Shown: positions 26,203 to 34,283, counted from the stretch's first letter. The stretch: DNA of 64,000 nucleotides from Nocardia sp. CY41 (GCF_009829325.1 NZ_VUOS01000021.1:1-64000), one strand, 5' to 3'. The notes: generated by a model from the letters alone, not told the origin. Numbers and translations: made by a program.

Positions 26203-26504
26203 CGGTCGTCCCCCGCCGGGACCATGCGGCCAGTCTCACGAAGCACAGTCACCGCCGCTGCCCGTGCGCGGCAAGCGGTGCCGTAGCAGTCGAGGTGGTC
26301 TTGCATCGCCCAGTGGGCTTCCTCGACGGAGTATGGGTGCAGCGGTGCCGCGTGCGGACCCAACGTGAATGTGTCGATGAAGACTTCTGGGATCTCGGGT
26401 TTCGGTTCTCGGTCCCAGATCCAAGGCATCAGGCCAAAGATCAGCGAGGCCAGCAGGATAACCCCGGCTATGACCGCCGCGGTTGTACCAACTTCTGTGG
26501 GCAT
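26199..26504 (-). CDS. Single-pass membrane protein, 101 aa, unknown
   Basis: First gene of the minus-strand trio. ATG at 26504 (MPTEVG) is chosen; a longer frame from 26711 has no supporting composition. Residues 8-28 are hydrophobic (AAVIAGVILLASLIFGLMPW), followed by an outside or cytoplasmic part with EEAHWAMQDHLDCYGTACRAR. The CYGTAC pair and an Ala-rich helix are of a type widespread in Nocardia hypothetical proteins. Probably a small anchored accessory protein; function unknown. Confidence 0.5.
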   Translation of the reverse strand: MPTEVGTTAAVIAGVILLASLIFGLMPWIWDREPKPEIPEVFIDTFTLGPHAAPLHPYSVEEAHWAMQDHLDCYGTACRARAAAVTVLRETGRMVPAGDDR

Positions 26505-26763
26505 CTCGGGTACCCCTCTGCGCGTCGTATCCGCTTGGTATGCACCCGACATCGAGGGCTTTGTCCCCACCGACATGAGTCCCGGCATCGCCTCGACATC
26601 GGGTGCATGTTCGACGGTAAGAAGCGGCAACCTTGTAGGTCTACGAGTTTGCACAAACTTGCAAGATTCAGCACCGATCCCATGACGAACACAGGGCAGG
26701 TGGAGGACCATGGTTGATGCGGTGGTGCAAAGACCTGCACACCGCTAGACAGGAGGGAAGAAG
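26505..26763. promoter_or_regulatory. Divergent promoter region with the palindrome AGTTTGCACAAACT (26646-26659)
   Basis: The 259-base gap between the minus-strand trio and the plus-strand regulatory triad holds no convincing gene. It contains a 14-base palindrome with TTGCA half sites, followed by a second TTGCA (26659-26663). A cytoplasmic regulator encoded three genes downstream (27586-28428) is the natural candidate to bind here. No clear -10/-35 pair could be assigned. Confidence 0.4.
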
Positions 26764-27105
26764 ATGCGTTTACGTTTCCTCGGTAAGGCTGGCTCGAAGA
26801 GCGGCGATTGCCCAACTCTCTACGCGACGGACCGAGGTACCTATCTTGTGCAGGCGTGGAAGACGCAGAAGCCGGAAACGGTGGAGCTGCCACACCTACT
26901 GCTCGGCTTCTCGGAACCGGATACGTTCATCGGGGCGACGATGACGGACACCGGTCGCGGGACGTTCCGCCTCAGCGGTCGACCCGTGACCGAACCTGAG
27001 ACGCTGGCGCAGTTGACCCTTGCCGACGACGAGACAGCGATCGAGGTACCGATGACACGGAGGAACTTCTACGGTGGAGCTACGACAGAACAGCCCGTGG
27101 CCTGA
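26764..27105 (+). CDS. Small protein of a DUF6879/DUF5753 regulatory triad, 113 aa
   Basis: AGGAGGGAAGAAG directly precedes ATG 26764. The product begins with beta strands (LRFLGKAGSKSGDCPTLYAT; TYLVQAWK) and a cysteine at GDCP. In many actinomycetes a gene of this kind stands before a DUF6879 gene and an HTH-DUF5753 gene, as here. The three may form a conflict or signalling module like the DUF397/DUF5753 (BldB/WhiJ-type) pairs; this is inference by gene order. It overlaps the next gene by 32 bases. Confidence 0.6.
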   Translation: MRLRFLGKAGSKSGDCPTLYATDRGTYLVQAWKTQKPETVELPHLLLGFSEPDTFIGATMTDTGRGTFRLSGRPVTEPETLAQLTLADDETAIEVPMTRRNFYGGATTEQPVA

Positions 27106-27589
27106 TCTGTTCCGGCAGGCCAAGCGGTCGGCTTTCCATCTCGAAGTCAGGGACACCTACGCGGTGCCGAGCGAGTCGGAACCACTGCGCCGGTTCCTCG
27201 CTGGCGAACCACGCCTGAACGATGACGAGTTCTGGGACTCATGGGGTTCCCTCGTGAGGGAAACCACCGACCGCGGGGTGACGGTCAGTCGCGTTCGTGT
27301 CGTCACGGTCCCGCTCACCGACTACCAGCGGTGGCTACTGAGCGAGACCGGAGACAACGTCGCGGCGGGAGAGGACATCCGGTACTTACCTCGCCACCGG
27401 GCCGGCGATGTTCCACAAGATGACTTCTGGTTGTTCGATGACGAAGTCGTCGGATTCAATCTCGTCGACGCGGGAGGGAACCCAGCGGGAGGAGCGGTCA
27501 CCACGGATCCGGGCATCGCGTCCCACTGCCAGCGCGTGAAAGAACGCGTGTGGTCGCTGGCTACTCCATTCGCTGACTTCCGCCCGTGA
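27074..27589 (+). CDS. DUF6879 family protein
   Basis: A 171-residue protein starting at GTG 27074 within the preceding gene. It has LFRQAKRSAFHLEVRDTYAV, FLAGEPRLNDDEFWDSWGSLV, the core VSRVRVVTVPLTDYQRWLL and the AAGEDIRYLPR / DDFWLFDD motifs of the DUF6879 family. The family fold is predicted nucleic-acid-or ligand-free alpha/beta and its function is not established; it is nearly always encoded with an HTH-DUF5753 protein, which follows here with a four-base overlap. Confidence 0.75.
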   Translation: MELRQNSPWPDLFRQAKRSAFHLEVRDTYAVPSESEPLRRFLAGEPRLNDDEFWDSWGSLVRETTDRGVTVSRVRVVTVPLTDYQRWLLSETGDNVAAGEDIRYLPRHRAGDVPQDDFWLFDDEVVGFNLVDAGGNPAGGAVTTDPGIASHCQRVKERVWSLATPFADFRP

Positions 27590-28428
27590 CCAGTTCGGCA
27601 CAGGAAGCGAGGGAAGCTCTCGGCAAACGGCTCCGGGAAATCCGGCGCCGCGCGAATCTGACCGGCCGAGAGCTTGCCTCGCGCGAGGGATGGCACGAGT
27701 CCAAAGTTTCGAAGATCGAATACGGCAAACTCCGGCCATCAGATACGGATATCCGGGCGTACTGCACCCACGCTGGCGCAGACGATCAGTTGGAAGACCT
27801 TCTCGCGAGTTTGCACAACGTCGATTCGGCGTATATGGACTGGAAGCGGATCCTCGCGTCCGGCACGAAACGGCGGCAGCAACAATCGCTCAAGCTGGAA
27901 GCGGAGGCTCGGCACATCCGTAACTGGCAACCGCAAGTCATTCCCGGTTTGCTCCAAACAGCGGAGTACGCAGAGGCCATGCTCCGCTATGGGATCGACT
28001 TCTTCGAAGTCCCCGACGACATCGACGCAGGTGTGGCCAAGCGCATGCAGCGGCAACAAGTCCTGTACCGGCGCAGCCACGTCTTCCATTTCCTGATTGC
28101 CGAACAAGCTCTCTACACGACGGTCGGCGACGACACCGTCATGATTGGACAGTTGGATCGCCTGCGCTCCATCATCGGCATGCCCCGAGTCACGCTCGGT
28201 ATCGTCCCCGCGATGGCCGAAGCCAAGACGGCAGTGGAGAACTTCGTCATGTTCGACAACCGATTGGTCAAGGTCGAGGGACACACCGCAGAGATCACCA
28301 TCACCCAGCCGCGGGAGATAGCGTTGTACGCCCGCGCGTTCGATACGTTGGCCGAACTCTCGGTTACCGGCAAGCAGGCGCGTGCTCTCATCGCCGCGGC
28401 CCTTGAACGGCGAGCCGAGTCCGACTGA
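27586..28428 (+). CDS. XRE-family HTH regulator with DUF5753 (Scr1) domain
   Basis: A 280-residue protein from GTG 27586 (GTGA overlap). An N-terminal HTH (residues about 10-65: LGKRLREIRRRANLTGRELA, SKVSKIEYGKLRPS) is followed by the DUF5753 domain with the diagnostic EARHIRNWQPQVIPGLLQTA and YAEAMLR motifs through about residue 270. Such regulators control development or antibiotic genes in Streptomyces together with small partner proteins. Here the whole module is prophage cargo. It probably binds the TTGCA palindrome upstream of the triad. Confidence 0.85.
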   Translation: MTSSAQEAREALGKRLREIRRRANLTGRELASREGWHESKVSKIEYGKLRPSDTDIRAYCTHAGADDQLEDLLASLHNVDSAYMDWKRILASGTKRRQQQSLKLEAEARHIRNWQPQVIPGLLQTAEYAEAMLRYGIDFFEVPDDIDAGVAKRMQRQQVLYRRSHVFHFLIAEQALYTTVGDDTVMIGQLDRLRSIIGMPRVTLGIVPAMAEAKTAVENFVMFDNRLVKVEGHTAEITITQPREIALYARAFDTLAELSVTGKQARALIAAALERRAESD

Positions 28429-28506
28429 CGTCGACGCAAAATCTTCAGTTGACTGACCCCGGTAGCCTTCAAGCAAACCCAATTTCTGGTGTGGAGGTCG
28501 GCCGCT

Positions 28507-28839
28507 GTGGACGTTACGGTCACGATTTCGAGGCGTCGTCGGGACCGTTGGGCAAATGCCATATGCCGACAACAGCGCTACCACGATTGGGCACGTGAAC
28601 ACCATGGCTCGATGTGGGATTACAGCATTGAAGATGAGCCACTGAAACAGCGAACGCAGCGACTGATGGATGCCAAGCAATTGTGCTTAACGTGCCCGTT
28701 GCGGGCTGATTGCGACGCGCACTATCGGACGGTGGTCAGCCAGAACCCGTATGGTGCGGTTGGCGGCGTGTGGGGCGGTCGAGTCTACGCCGACAAGACC
28801 GGCATCGAACGCTTCGATGACGCGCCCGCCGCAGCGTGA
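28507..28839 (+). CDS. WhiB-like iron-sulphur transcription factor encoded by the prophage
   Basis: A 110-residue protein. GTG 28507 is chosen over 28489 because GGAGG (28492-28496) is properly spaced. The four cluster-binding cysteines are present: Cys20 (AICRQQ) and C-LTC-PLRADC (about 60, 63, 69), followed by the GVWGG beta-turn (about 86-92) of all Wbl proteins. Wbl proteins bind the primary sigma factor and change transcription; phage versions (for example WhiB of mycobacteriophage TM4) can act against host WhiB2. Here a role in lysogeny or host reprogramming is inferred. Confidence 0.9.
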   Translation: MDVTVTISRRRRDRWANAICRQQRYHDWAREHHGSMWDYSIEDEPLKQRTQRLMDAKQLCLTCPLRADCDAHYRTVVSQNPYGAVGGVWGGRVYADKTGIERFDDAPAAA

Positions 28840-28999
28840 CCGGTGACCGACATCTTGTCGGTCACCGGGCAACCATTGAGAAATCTCAACAGTTGGAGCC
28901 GACGTCAAGGTACGCGGGAAATGCGGACCTTCTGACCTGCACGGCATTCGGTACCGCACAGGTCCACAACGGCAACCGGGTCGGCAGCGCTGACCCCCG
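28840..28999. other. Gene-free gap between convergent prophage genes
   Basis: In 160 bases between the WhiB-like gene and the minus-strand pair I see GACCGGTGACCGACATCTTG followed by CGGTCACCGG: GACCGGTGACCGA and TCGGTCACCGG (about 28838-28870) form an inverted repeat that can act as the terminator of the WhiB gene. Nothing else was recognised. Confidence 0.4.
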
Positions 29000-29164
29000 T
29001 CAGAAGTGCCGACTACTGTGGTCGCGGAACAGACACGCCTGCCCACCGTTGCGGCGCAACCATACGATCATCGGCTCCATAGCATCCAACGCCAGGGCCA
29101 GTTCGTGGTCGAAGACCGTCCGAACCTCATCGGGCACAGTGAAGCTCAGAGTGACTTCGCTCAT
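29000..29164 (-). CDS. Small acidic prophage protein, 54 aa
   Basis: ATG 29164 (MSEVTLSFTVPDEVRTVF) overlaps the stop of the upstream minus-strand gene by four bases (ATGA), and the next possible longer start would run through that gene. It has a beta strand followed by helices (DHELALALDAMEPMIVWLRR). No family is recognised. Translational coupling with the neighbour suggests that the two act together. Confidence 0.5.
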   Translation of the reverse strand: MSEVTLSFTVPDEVRTVFDHELALALDAMEPMIVWLRRNGGQACLFRDHSSRHF

Positions 29165-29689
29165 CGGACCACGCTCAAGCGTCGTTCGCCCGCCGTGAGG
29201 CCATCCAGCCATGCAAGAGCCCCCGCCCAGTCGGCCTCGCCCATGCGCGCGTCGAGGGCGTTGCACACCGCCATGTCGACAGAGCCGCTGGCGCTAAGTG
29301 ACAGCAGGGCTTCGCCACGCTGCTGCCACACCGAGCCTGCCCGGTCCGGGTAGCTGATTGCGTCGCGGGCGAACTCCGGCCAGACGATCGGCGACTTGTC
29401 GGCATGCTCCGGATCCGAGTCCAGCCACAGCAGAACCGAGACCGCTTCGCCGCGCTCTGTGTGAGCGCGAGACGGGCGAACCTGGGTCAGGTCGAATGCT
29501 GGCACCCGATCGGCGACGCCAGCGGCGACGCATAACATCTGCTGCCACGTCGGGCCGTCGGTCCAGTGGACATGCCACGCACGACCGCGGGCGCTCAGGC
29601 TGTCGTGGTAGTCGAGGCGGACCTTGGTGTGTGCGAGCGGTCAGGAGACCGGCCAACACTTGCGCTTGGCGTGATCGACTGACGCTCAT
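29161..29689 (-). pseudogene. Prophage gene of unknown function with an apparent frameshift
   Basis: The open part from ATG 29538 to 29161 encodes 125 residues (DPEHADKSPIVWPEFARDAI; GEADWAGALAWLDGL). Upstream of that ATG the same frame stays coding-like (VRLDYHDSLSARGRAWHVHW) without a start and ends at a TGA near 29640, while another frame offers MSVSRSRQAQVLAGLLTAR from ATG 29689. Joining the two by one base near 29,625-29,635 (ACACACC) gives one continuous protein of about 175 residues. It may be a true mutation or a read error. Confidence 0.5.
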
Positions 29690-29700
29690 CGCGCCCACCC

Positions 29701-29803
29701 CGCGTAAGCTACAGCGTTAGCTACAGTGCCCATTCTCGGGATTCCTATCCCGGAGCATTTGGGCTGGTCAGGAGCTTTTTGGAAGCTCCCCCATCTGGAC
29801 TCG
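29701..29803. other. Probable right attachment site of the prophage (attR) at the tRNA-Asn 3' end
   Basis: All prophage-type genes lie to the left of the tRNA 3' end and the chromosomal order resumes to the right of it, the usual outcome of integration into a tRNA 3' half. The crossover core is expected within 29786-29803 or so. The matching copy lies outside the window, so the length of the core cannot be read. The 29707-29726 stretch has two AGCTACAG copies, possibly an integrase arm or a promoter element. Confidence 0.5.
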
Positions 29804-29858
29804 AACCAGAAACCTGCCGATTAACAGTCGGCTGCTCTGCCAATTGAGCTATAGGGGA
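29786..29858 (-). tRNA. tRNA-Asn (GTT)
   Basis: A complete cloverleaf on the minus strand, 73 nt with discriminator G and no encoded CCA. The acceptor stem TCCCCTA pairs with TGGGGGA, the D arm reads GCTC-AATTGGCAGA-GC, the anticodon stem GCCGA/TCGGC carries loop CTGTTAA with anticodon GTT, and the T arm TCTGG/CCAGA has TTCGAGT. The intact gene is regenerated on the host side of the prophage border. Confidence 0.95.
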
Positions 29859-30059
29859 TTGCCCTCGACTCGCTCGGTTCGTACCGGGCGGGCCGAGGAG
29901 AAACTCTAGCGTATCGCTGGGCGGGAGCCCAAATCGTGTCGCTACCTGCTGACTTGTCCGCGGGGACGGGGCTTGGCTATCGGGTGTCCGGATCGACAGG
30001 CGTGTGGGGCGTCGGGCAGGATGGAGCGGCGAACTGGCAACTGGGAGGAGCACATCGAG

Positions 30060-30305
30060 ATGCTGCGGTTGATCATCGGCGTGGCGGCCGGCTACGTACT
30101 CGGCAGCAAGGCCGGGCGGGCTCGCTACGAACAGATCAGCGCCGCGACCCGCGCGCTGACCGGCAGCCCGGTGACCCGCAAACTCGTGCTCGTCGGTAGG
30201 CAGAAACTGTCGGACAAACTCAGCACCCGTCCGCGCCTGGAGCCGATGGAGCCGCTCGACGAGCGGACCACCGTGCTGGTGCCGCACGACCAGCTGCGCC
30301 GCTGA
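30060..30305 (+). CDS. Small YtxH-like protein, 81 aa
   Basis: GGGAGGAG precedes ATG 30060. The N-terminus MLRLIIGVAAGYVLGSKAGR is a short membrane helix with the GYVLGSKAGR-RYE motif seen in YtxH-like actinobacterial proteins, followed by a charged tail (LEPMEPLDERTTVLVPHDQL). As I recall, M. tuberculosis has a small gene (Rv2342) at the same place beside dnaG. Function unknown, probably membrane-associated. Confidence 0.7.
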   Translation: MLRLIIGVAAGYVLGSKAGRARYEQISAATRALTGSPVTRKLVLVGRQKLSDKLSTRPRLEPMEPLDERTTVLVPHDQLRR

Positions 30306-30338
30306 CCTGCCGATCGGGACCGAAGGCACCGGCGGAGG

Positions 30339-32258
30339 TCAGGCCCCGGTGGCGAAGTCCCCGTGGTTGCCCATCGCCTGGGTGAGCAGGCTCTTGCGGT
30401 ACTGCTCCAAGGCGACGAGGTCACCGAAGAGGGCGAAGTACGCCTCCGGCTGTTCGGTCGAGGAGACCCGCTGGAGTTTGGACTTGAGCTCGGCGATCTG
30501 CCTGCCGACCCAAGCCTCCTGGGTGCGCGCCAGCACCCCGGTGACGAAGCGCGGGATGTCGGTCTCGGATTTCACCGGTAGCGGCTCGTTGGCCAGCTCC
30601 GAAAGCAGGGCGCGCACGGTGAGGTCGTCGGTGCGGTCGGCGACGGCGTTGACCCACTCGGCGCCACCGAGCCCGGCCGCGGTACCACCCGCCTCGGCGA
30701 TCAGCGTGCGCAGGACCGCGTAGGCGGGGTGGGTGAACGCCTCCGCCTCTAGCGCGTCGAAACCCGCCCCTGCCATCGCCGGGTACTGCAGGGCGGCGGC
30801 CAGCACCTGACGTTGCGGCAGGAGTGTGGGATCGTTCGGATTGGGCCGTGCCGCCGGATGTTCGGCGACCACTTCGCGCGGCGCGGGCGCGCGCACCGCC
30901 CCGGCGCCGCCTCCGCCGTTGCGGTTGCGCTTGGCTTCCTCGCCGACGCGGCGCACGACGGTCTGGATGTCGTCCCAGCCGACCCAGCCCGCGAGTTTGG
31001 TGGCATAGGCCTTGCGCAGGGCGTTGTCCTTGATCTGCGCGACCACCGGCACCGCGCGGCGCAGCGCCTCCACCTGCCCCTCGGCGGTGTCCAGATTGTG
31101 ATCGGCGAGCAGGCCGCGGATCACGAACTCGTACAGCGGCGTTCGCCGGGCGACCAGATCGCGCACGGCCGCGTCGCCGGAACGCTGCCGCAGCTCACAC
31201 GGGTCCTGCCCGTCCGGCGCGATGGCGATGTAGGTCTGACCGGCCAGTTTCTGATCGCCGGAAAAGGCTTTCACGGCCGCCGCCTGGCCCGCGGCGTCAC
31301 CGTCGAAGGTGTAGATGATCTCGCCGCGCCAGAAGTTGTCGTCCATCATCAAGCGACGCAACAGGGCGAGGTGTTCGTCGCCGAAGGCGGTGCCGCACGA
31401 GGCGACCGCGGTCTTGACCCCGGCCAGGTGCATCGCCATGACGTCGGTGTAGCCCTCGACCACGACCGCCTGGTGACCCTTGGCGATCTCACGCTTGGCG
31501 TGGTCCAGGCCGAACAGCACCTGAGACTTCTTGTACAGCAATGTCTCCGGCGTGTTGATGTACTTGCCCGGCATGGTGTCGTCGTCGAAGAGCTTGCGGG
31601 CGCCGAAGCCGATGACGTCGCCGGACAGGTTCCGGATCGGCCACAGCAGCCGCCGGTGGAAGCGGTCGATCGGGCCGCGCTGACCCTGCCGGGACAGTCC
31701 GGCGGCCTCAAGCTCTTTGAAGTCGAAACCTTTGCGAAGCAGGTGTTTGGTGAGCGTGTCCCACCCTGCCGGGGCGTACCCGCAGCCGAAAGTGTGCGCG
31801 GCGGCGGCGTCGAAATTGCGATCGGTGAGATATTTGCGGGCGGCTTCGGCTTCCGGCTCGCGCAGCTGGGCGATGTAGAACTCGTGCGCTGCCGCGTTCG
31901 CCGCGACCAGCCGGGACCGGGTGCCCCGGTCGCGCTGCACCGAGGTGCCGCCGCCTTCGTAGTTGATCTGGTAACCGATCCGGTCGGCCAGTTGCTCGAC
32001 CGACTCGACGAAACCGACGTGCTCGATCTTCTGCAAGAAGGCGAACACGTCGCCGCCCTCGCCGCACCCGAAGCAGTGGAAAAGGCCGTGGTTGGGGCGC
32101 ACGTGGAACGACGGCGACTTCTCGTCGTGGAACGGGCACAGACCCTTCATCGAGTCGGCTCCGGCGCGCTTGAGCGCGACGTACTCACCCACCACGTCTT
32201 CGATCCGGACGCGCTCGCGTATCGCCGCGATATCGCGATCAGGAAGTCGTCCGGCCAC
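30339..32258 (-). CDS. dnaG: DNA primase DnaG
   Basis: A 639-residue primase making RNA primers at the replication fork. GTG 32258 (VAGRLPDRDIAAIRERV) is the usual start; a longer upstream frame is not conserved in character. The CHC2 zinc domain is at about residues 35-65 (CPFHDEKSPSF, CFGCGEGGD), the Toprim domain has VVVEGYTDVMAMHLAG and TFDGDAAG, and the helicase-binding C-terminal domain ends at 30339 after a Gly/Asn-rich linker (RNRNGGGGAGA). Complete and without oddities. Confidence 0.96.
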   Translation of the reverse strand: MAGRLPDRDIAAIRERVRIEDVVGEYVALKRAGADSMKGLCPFHDEKSPSFHVRPNHGLFHCFGCGEGGDVFAFLQKIEHVGFVESVEQLADRIGYQINYEGGGTSVQRDRGTRSRLVAANAAAHEFYIAQLREPEAEAARKYLTDRNFDAAAAHTFGCGYAPAGWDTLTKHLLRKGFDFKELEAAGLSRQGQRGPIDRFHRRLLWPIRNLSGDVIGFGARKLFDDDTMPGKYINTPETLLYKKSQVLFGLDHAKREIAKGHQAVVVEGYTDVMAMHLAGVKTAVASCGTAFGDEHLALLRRLMMDDNFWRGEIIYTFDGDAAGQAAAVKAFSGDQKLAGQTYIAIAPDGQDPCELRQRSGDAAVRDLVARRTPLYEFVIRGLLADHNLDTAEGQVEALRRAVPVVAQIKDNALRKAYATKLAGWVGWDDIQTVVRRVGEEAKRNRNGGGGAGAVRAPAPREVVAEHPAARPNPNDPTLLPQRQVLAAALQYPAMAGAGFDALEAEAFTHPAYAVLRTLIAEAGGTAAGLGGAEWVNAVADRTDDLTVRALLSELANEPLPVKSETDIPRFVTGVLARTQEAWVGRQIAELKSKLQRVSSTEQPEAYFALFGDLVALEQYRKSLLTQAMGNHGDFATGA

Positions 32259-32382
32259 GGCAGAGAGTCTAGGCGAACGCGGGGCCGACGCGCCCGGGCG
32301 GCTCCGCACAGCGAGTTCCGCCCGAACCGGCCGGACGGGTGACCTCCGGTCGCGCCGAGCCGGCATCCGCTCGCCCGTGGGA

Positions 32383-33132
32383 TCAGGAGCGATCCAGCTC
32401 CGCGCGGATCGCCGCGACGGTGCCGACCAGCCGTGCCTGGTGAGAGCCCTGCCAGTAGATCCGGCCGCATTCACGGCACTGCCGGAAGGTGTCGTAGTGA
32501 CGACGCGTGAGCGGTTCGAGCCGATCCTCGACCTCGGCTTTGGCGACTTCGGCGACGACTCCGCCGCAGCGCAGGCAGCGGGTGAACGGCGCCAGGCACG
32601 CGCCGAGGTCGAGCCGCCGGATCACCTCGACGACCTGGTCGACCGGCCGGTCGGCCCGGATGTAGACGCCGTGGGTGACGTTGCGGCGCTTCAGCAGCCC
32701 ACGATCACGGGTGAGCAGGATCCGGTGCTCGGCCGCCGACACCTCGGCGAGTTCGGCGTCCTCGGCGTCCCACCGGCAGTGCACGTCCAGGCCCAGTAGA
32801 CGCATCAGTTTGGCGAGGCCGCCGAGATTCACGTCCGCGAGGAACCGGGGCGCACGCAAGGGGTGGGGACGCACCCTGGTCACCCGGCCGATGTCGAGTG
32901 TCTCGAAGACGGGGTAGGCGGTGATCCGCCCGCCGGGGCGCGGACGGTGGTCGAAGTCGACCGGTTGTCCGTCGACCAGGACCAGGTCGACCTCGGTGTG
33001 CGGGATGCCGGCGGCCTCGATGACGTCCTTGACGGTCTGGTGCGGGCGATACGGCCGCCGCAGCGCGGTGTACCGCTCGCCGGGCCGCAGGAAGTCGTTC
33101 AGCTCGGCATAGACGCGCAGGTCGACGGTCAT
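32383..33132 (-). CDS. Mut7-C RNase with N-terminal ubiquitin/ThiS-like domain
   Basis: A 249-residue protein. Residues 1-80 form a ubiquitin-like domain (LRVYAELNDFLRPGERY; VDLVLVDGQPVDF). Then comes the PIN-type Mut7-C nuclease domain (FLADVNLGGLAKLMRLLGLD; ILLTRDRGLLKRR) with conserved Asp residues, and a C-terminal zinc ribbon (RCLRCGG, CRECGRIYWQGSH). It is a predicted RNA-cutting enzyme; the ubiquitin-like part may mediate complex formation. It overlaps the FIST gene upstream by four bases, so they are translated together. Confidence 0.85.
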   Translation of the reverse strand: MTVDLRVYAELNDFLRPGERYTALRRPYRPHQTVKDVIEAAGIPHTEVDLVLVDGQPVDFDHRPRPGGRITAYPVFETLDIGRVTRVRPHPLRAPRFLADVNLGGLAKLMRLLGLDVHCRWDAEDAELAEVSAAEHRILLTRDRGLLKRRNVTHGVYIRADRPVDQVVEVIRRLDLGACLAPFTRCLRCGGVVAEVAKAEVEDRLEPLTRRHYDTFRQCRECGRIYWQGSHQARLVGTVAAIRAELDRS

Positions 33133-34283
33133 TCGACGAACAGCGCCATCGACGCCGTGAACCCGTGCAGCGCGTTGCGACCCGCGATGGGGCCGATCTC
33201 GCCCGCGGCGAAGAAGCCCGCCAGTGGGATGCCGTCGAGCAAGTCCTCGATCGTCGTGGCGTCGTGATCCGCGACCCCGAACATCCGGCGGCCACGTCCG
33301 TTGCAGGTGAACAGCAACGCACCGGCCGCACGTCCGGCCAGATCGGTGCGCGCCCGCGCCAGAGCCGCGCGCAGGTCCCGGTCCGCGCCGATCGCGTCGC
33401 GCACCTGGAATTGGACCGTGGTGCCGACCTCCACGACCTCGCCCACCTCGATCGCGCCGCTGGAAGGGTCGGCGCCGAGCAGGCCGCGGATCAGGAAGTC
33501 GCCCTGTCCGGGCTCGGCCAGATGCTCGTCGACGACGAAGCCGATCTGCAGTCCGCGCGCCATCTGTTCCTGCTGATCGGGTGGCAGCACGGCGACGATC
33601 TCACGCAGCCGCTCGATGGGAGGCAGGCCGCCCAGCCCGGTGATCACCGTGCCGTCCGCGCCGGTGACGGTGTAGGGGTAGCCGATCGGCCGGCAGCCTT
33701 GGGACACGATCGGCACGCCGTGCAGGCCGGGCAAGCGCACACCGACCGCGCCCGAGGTGACCACGGCGTGGTCGCGGAACAGACGGCTGCCTTCGGGGCC
33801 CCGTCCGCCGCTCACCAATCCGCCCATAACGATGGTGCCGGGCAGATCCGTGTTCACGTACTCCAGCAGGAGATCGGCCGGGAAGGAATAGGGGTCGGGC
33901 AGCAGCAGGTGGAAGTCGCGTGCGGCCTTGTCGAAGCGATAACCGGCGAGCAGCCCGCCACTGGCCGTGCGGAGGAAGTCCAACTGGAAGGTCTCGGCGG
34001 CGGGCAGTCCGGTGGCCAGCCACACCGCGACAGCGGGCTCGTCCTCGATCTCGCGGCGACCCGCCACCACCGCCTGGGCCACGCAGCCGACCAGGGCGGG
34101 GACCCGGACCGTCCGGTGGACACCGGACAGCACTTCCACGGCGTCGTCGGTGTGCGCGCGGGACGCGAGCAGCACAGCGAGGGACGGCGCCTCGCCCGCG
34201 AGCTGATCGCGGGCGAACGCTGCGGCCTCCATGCCCGCTCGCCGCGCTTCGGGCGCGGTGGAGAGCCCTACTCCGATCCGCAC
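33129..34283 (-). CDS. FIST domain signal-sensing protein
   Basis: A 384-residue protein with FIST-N (about 25-200) and FIST-C (about 215-370) domains, recognised from RIGVGLSTAPEARRAG, the TIVMGGLVSGGRGPEG segment, the SQGCRPIGYPYTVTGADG junction and the terminal LFTCNGRGRRMFG...IPLAGFFAAGEIGPI. GTG 34283 is the chosen start. FIST domains bind small ligands such as amino acids; no output domain is fused. It is coupled by overlap to the Mut7-C RNase, which may be its functional partner. Confidence 0.85.
   Translation of the reverse strand: MRIGVGLSTAPEARRAGMEAAAFARDQLAGEAPSLAVLLASRAHTDDAVEVLSGVHRTVRVPALVGCVAQAVVAGRREIEDEPAVAVWLATGLPAAETFQLDFLRTASGGLLAGYRFDKAARDFHLLLPDPYSFPADLLLEYVNTDLPGTIVMGGLVSGGRGPEGSRLFRDHAVVTSGAVGVRLPGLHGVPIVSQGCRPIGYPYTVTGADGTVITGLGGLPPIERLREIVAVLPPDQQEQMARGLQIGFVVDEHLAEPGQGDFLIRGLLGADPSSGAIEVGEVVEVGTTVQFQVRDAIGADRDLRAALARARTDLAGRAAGALLFTCNGRGRRMFGVADHDATTIEDLLDGIPLAGFFAAGEIGPIAGRNALHGFTASMALFVE

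Noticed and set aside
28836..29198. Plus-strand frame between WhiB and the attachment site
   Set aside because: No ribosome-binding site and no coding bias; overlaps the better supported minus-strand 54-residue gene and an inverted repeat.
30813..32342. Plus-strand frame opposite dnaG
   Set aside because: Antisense of primase; high Arg/Gly/Val composition is typical of shadows.
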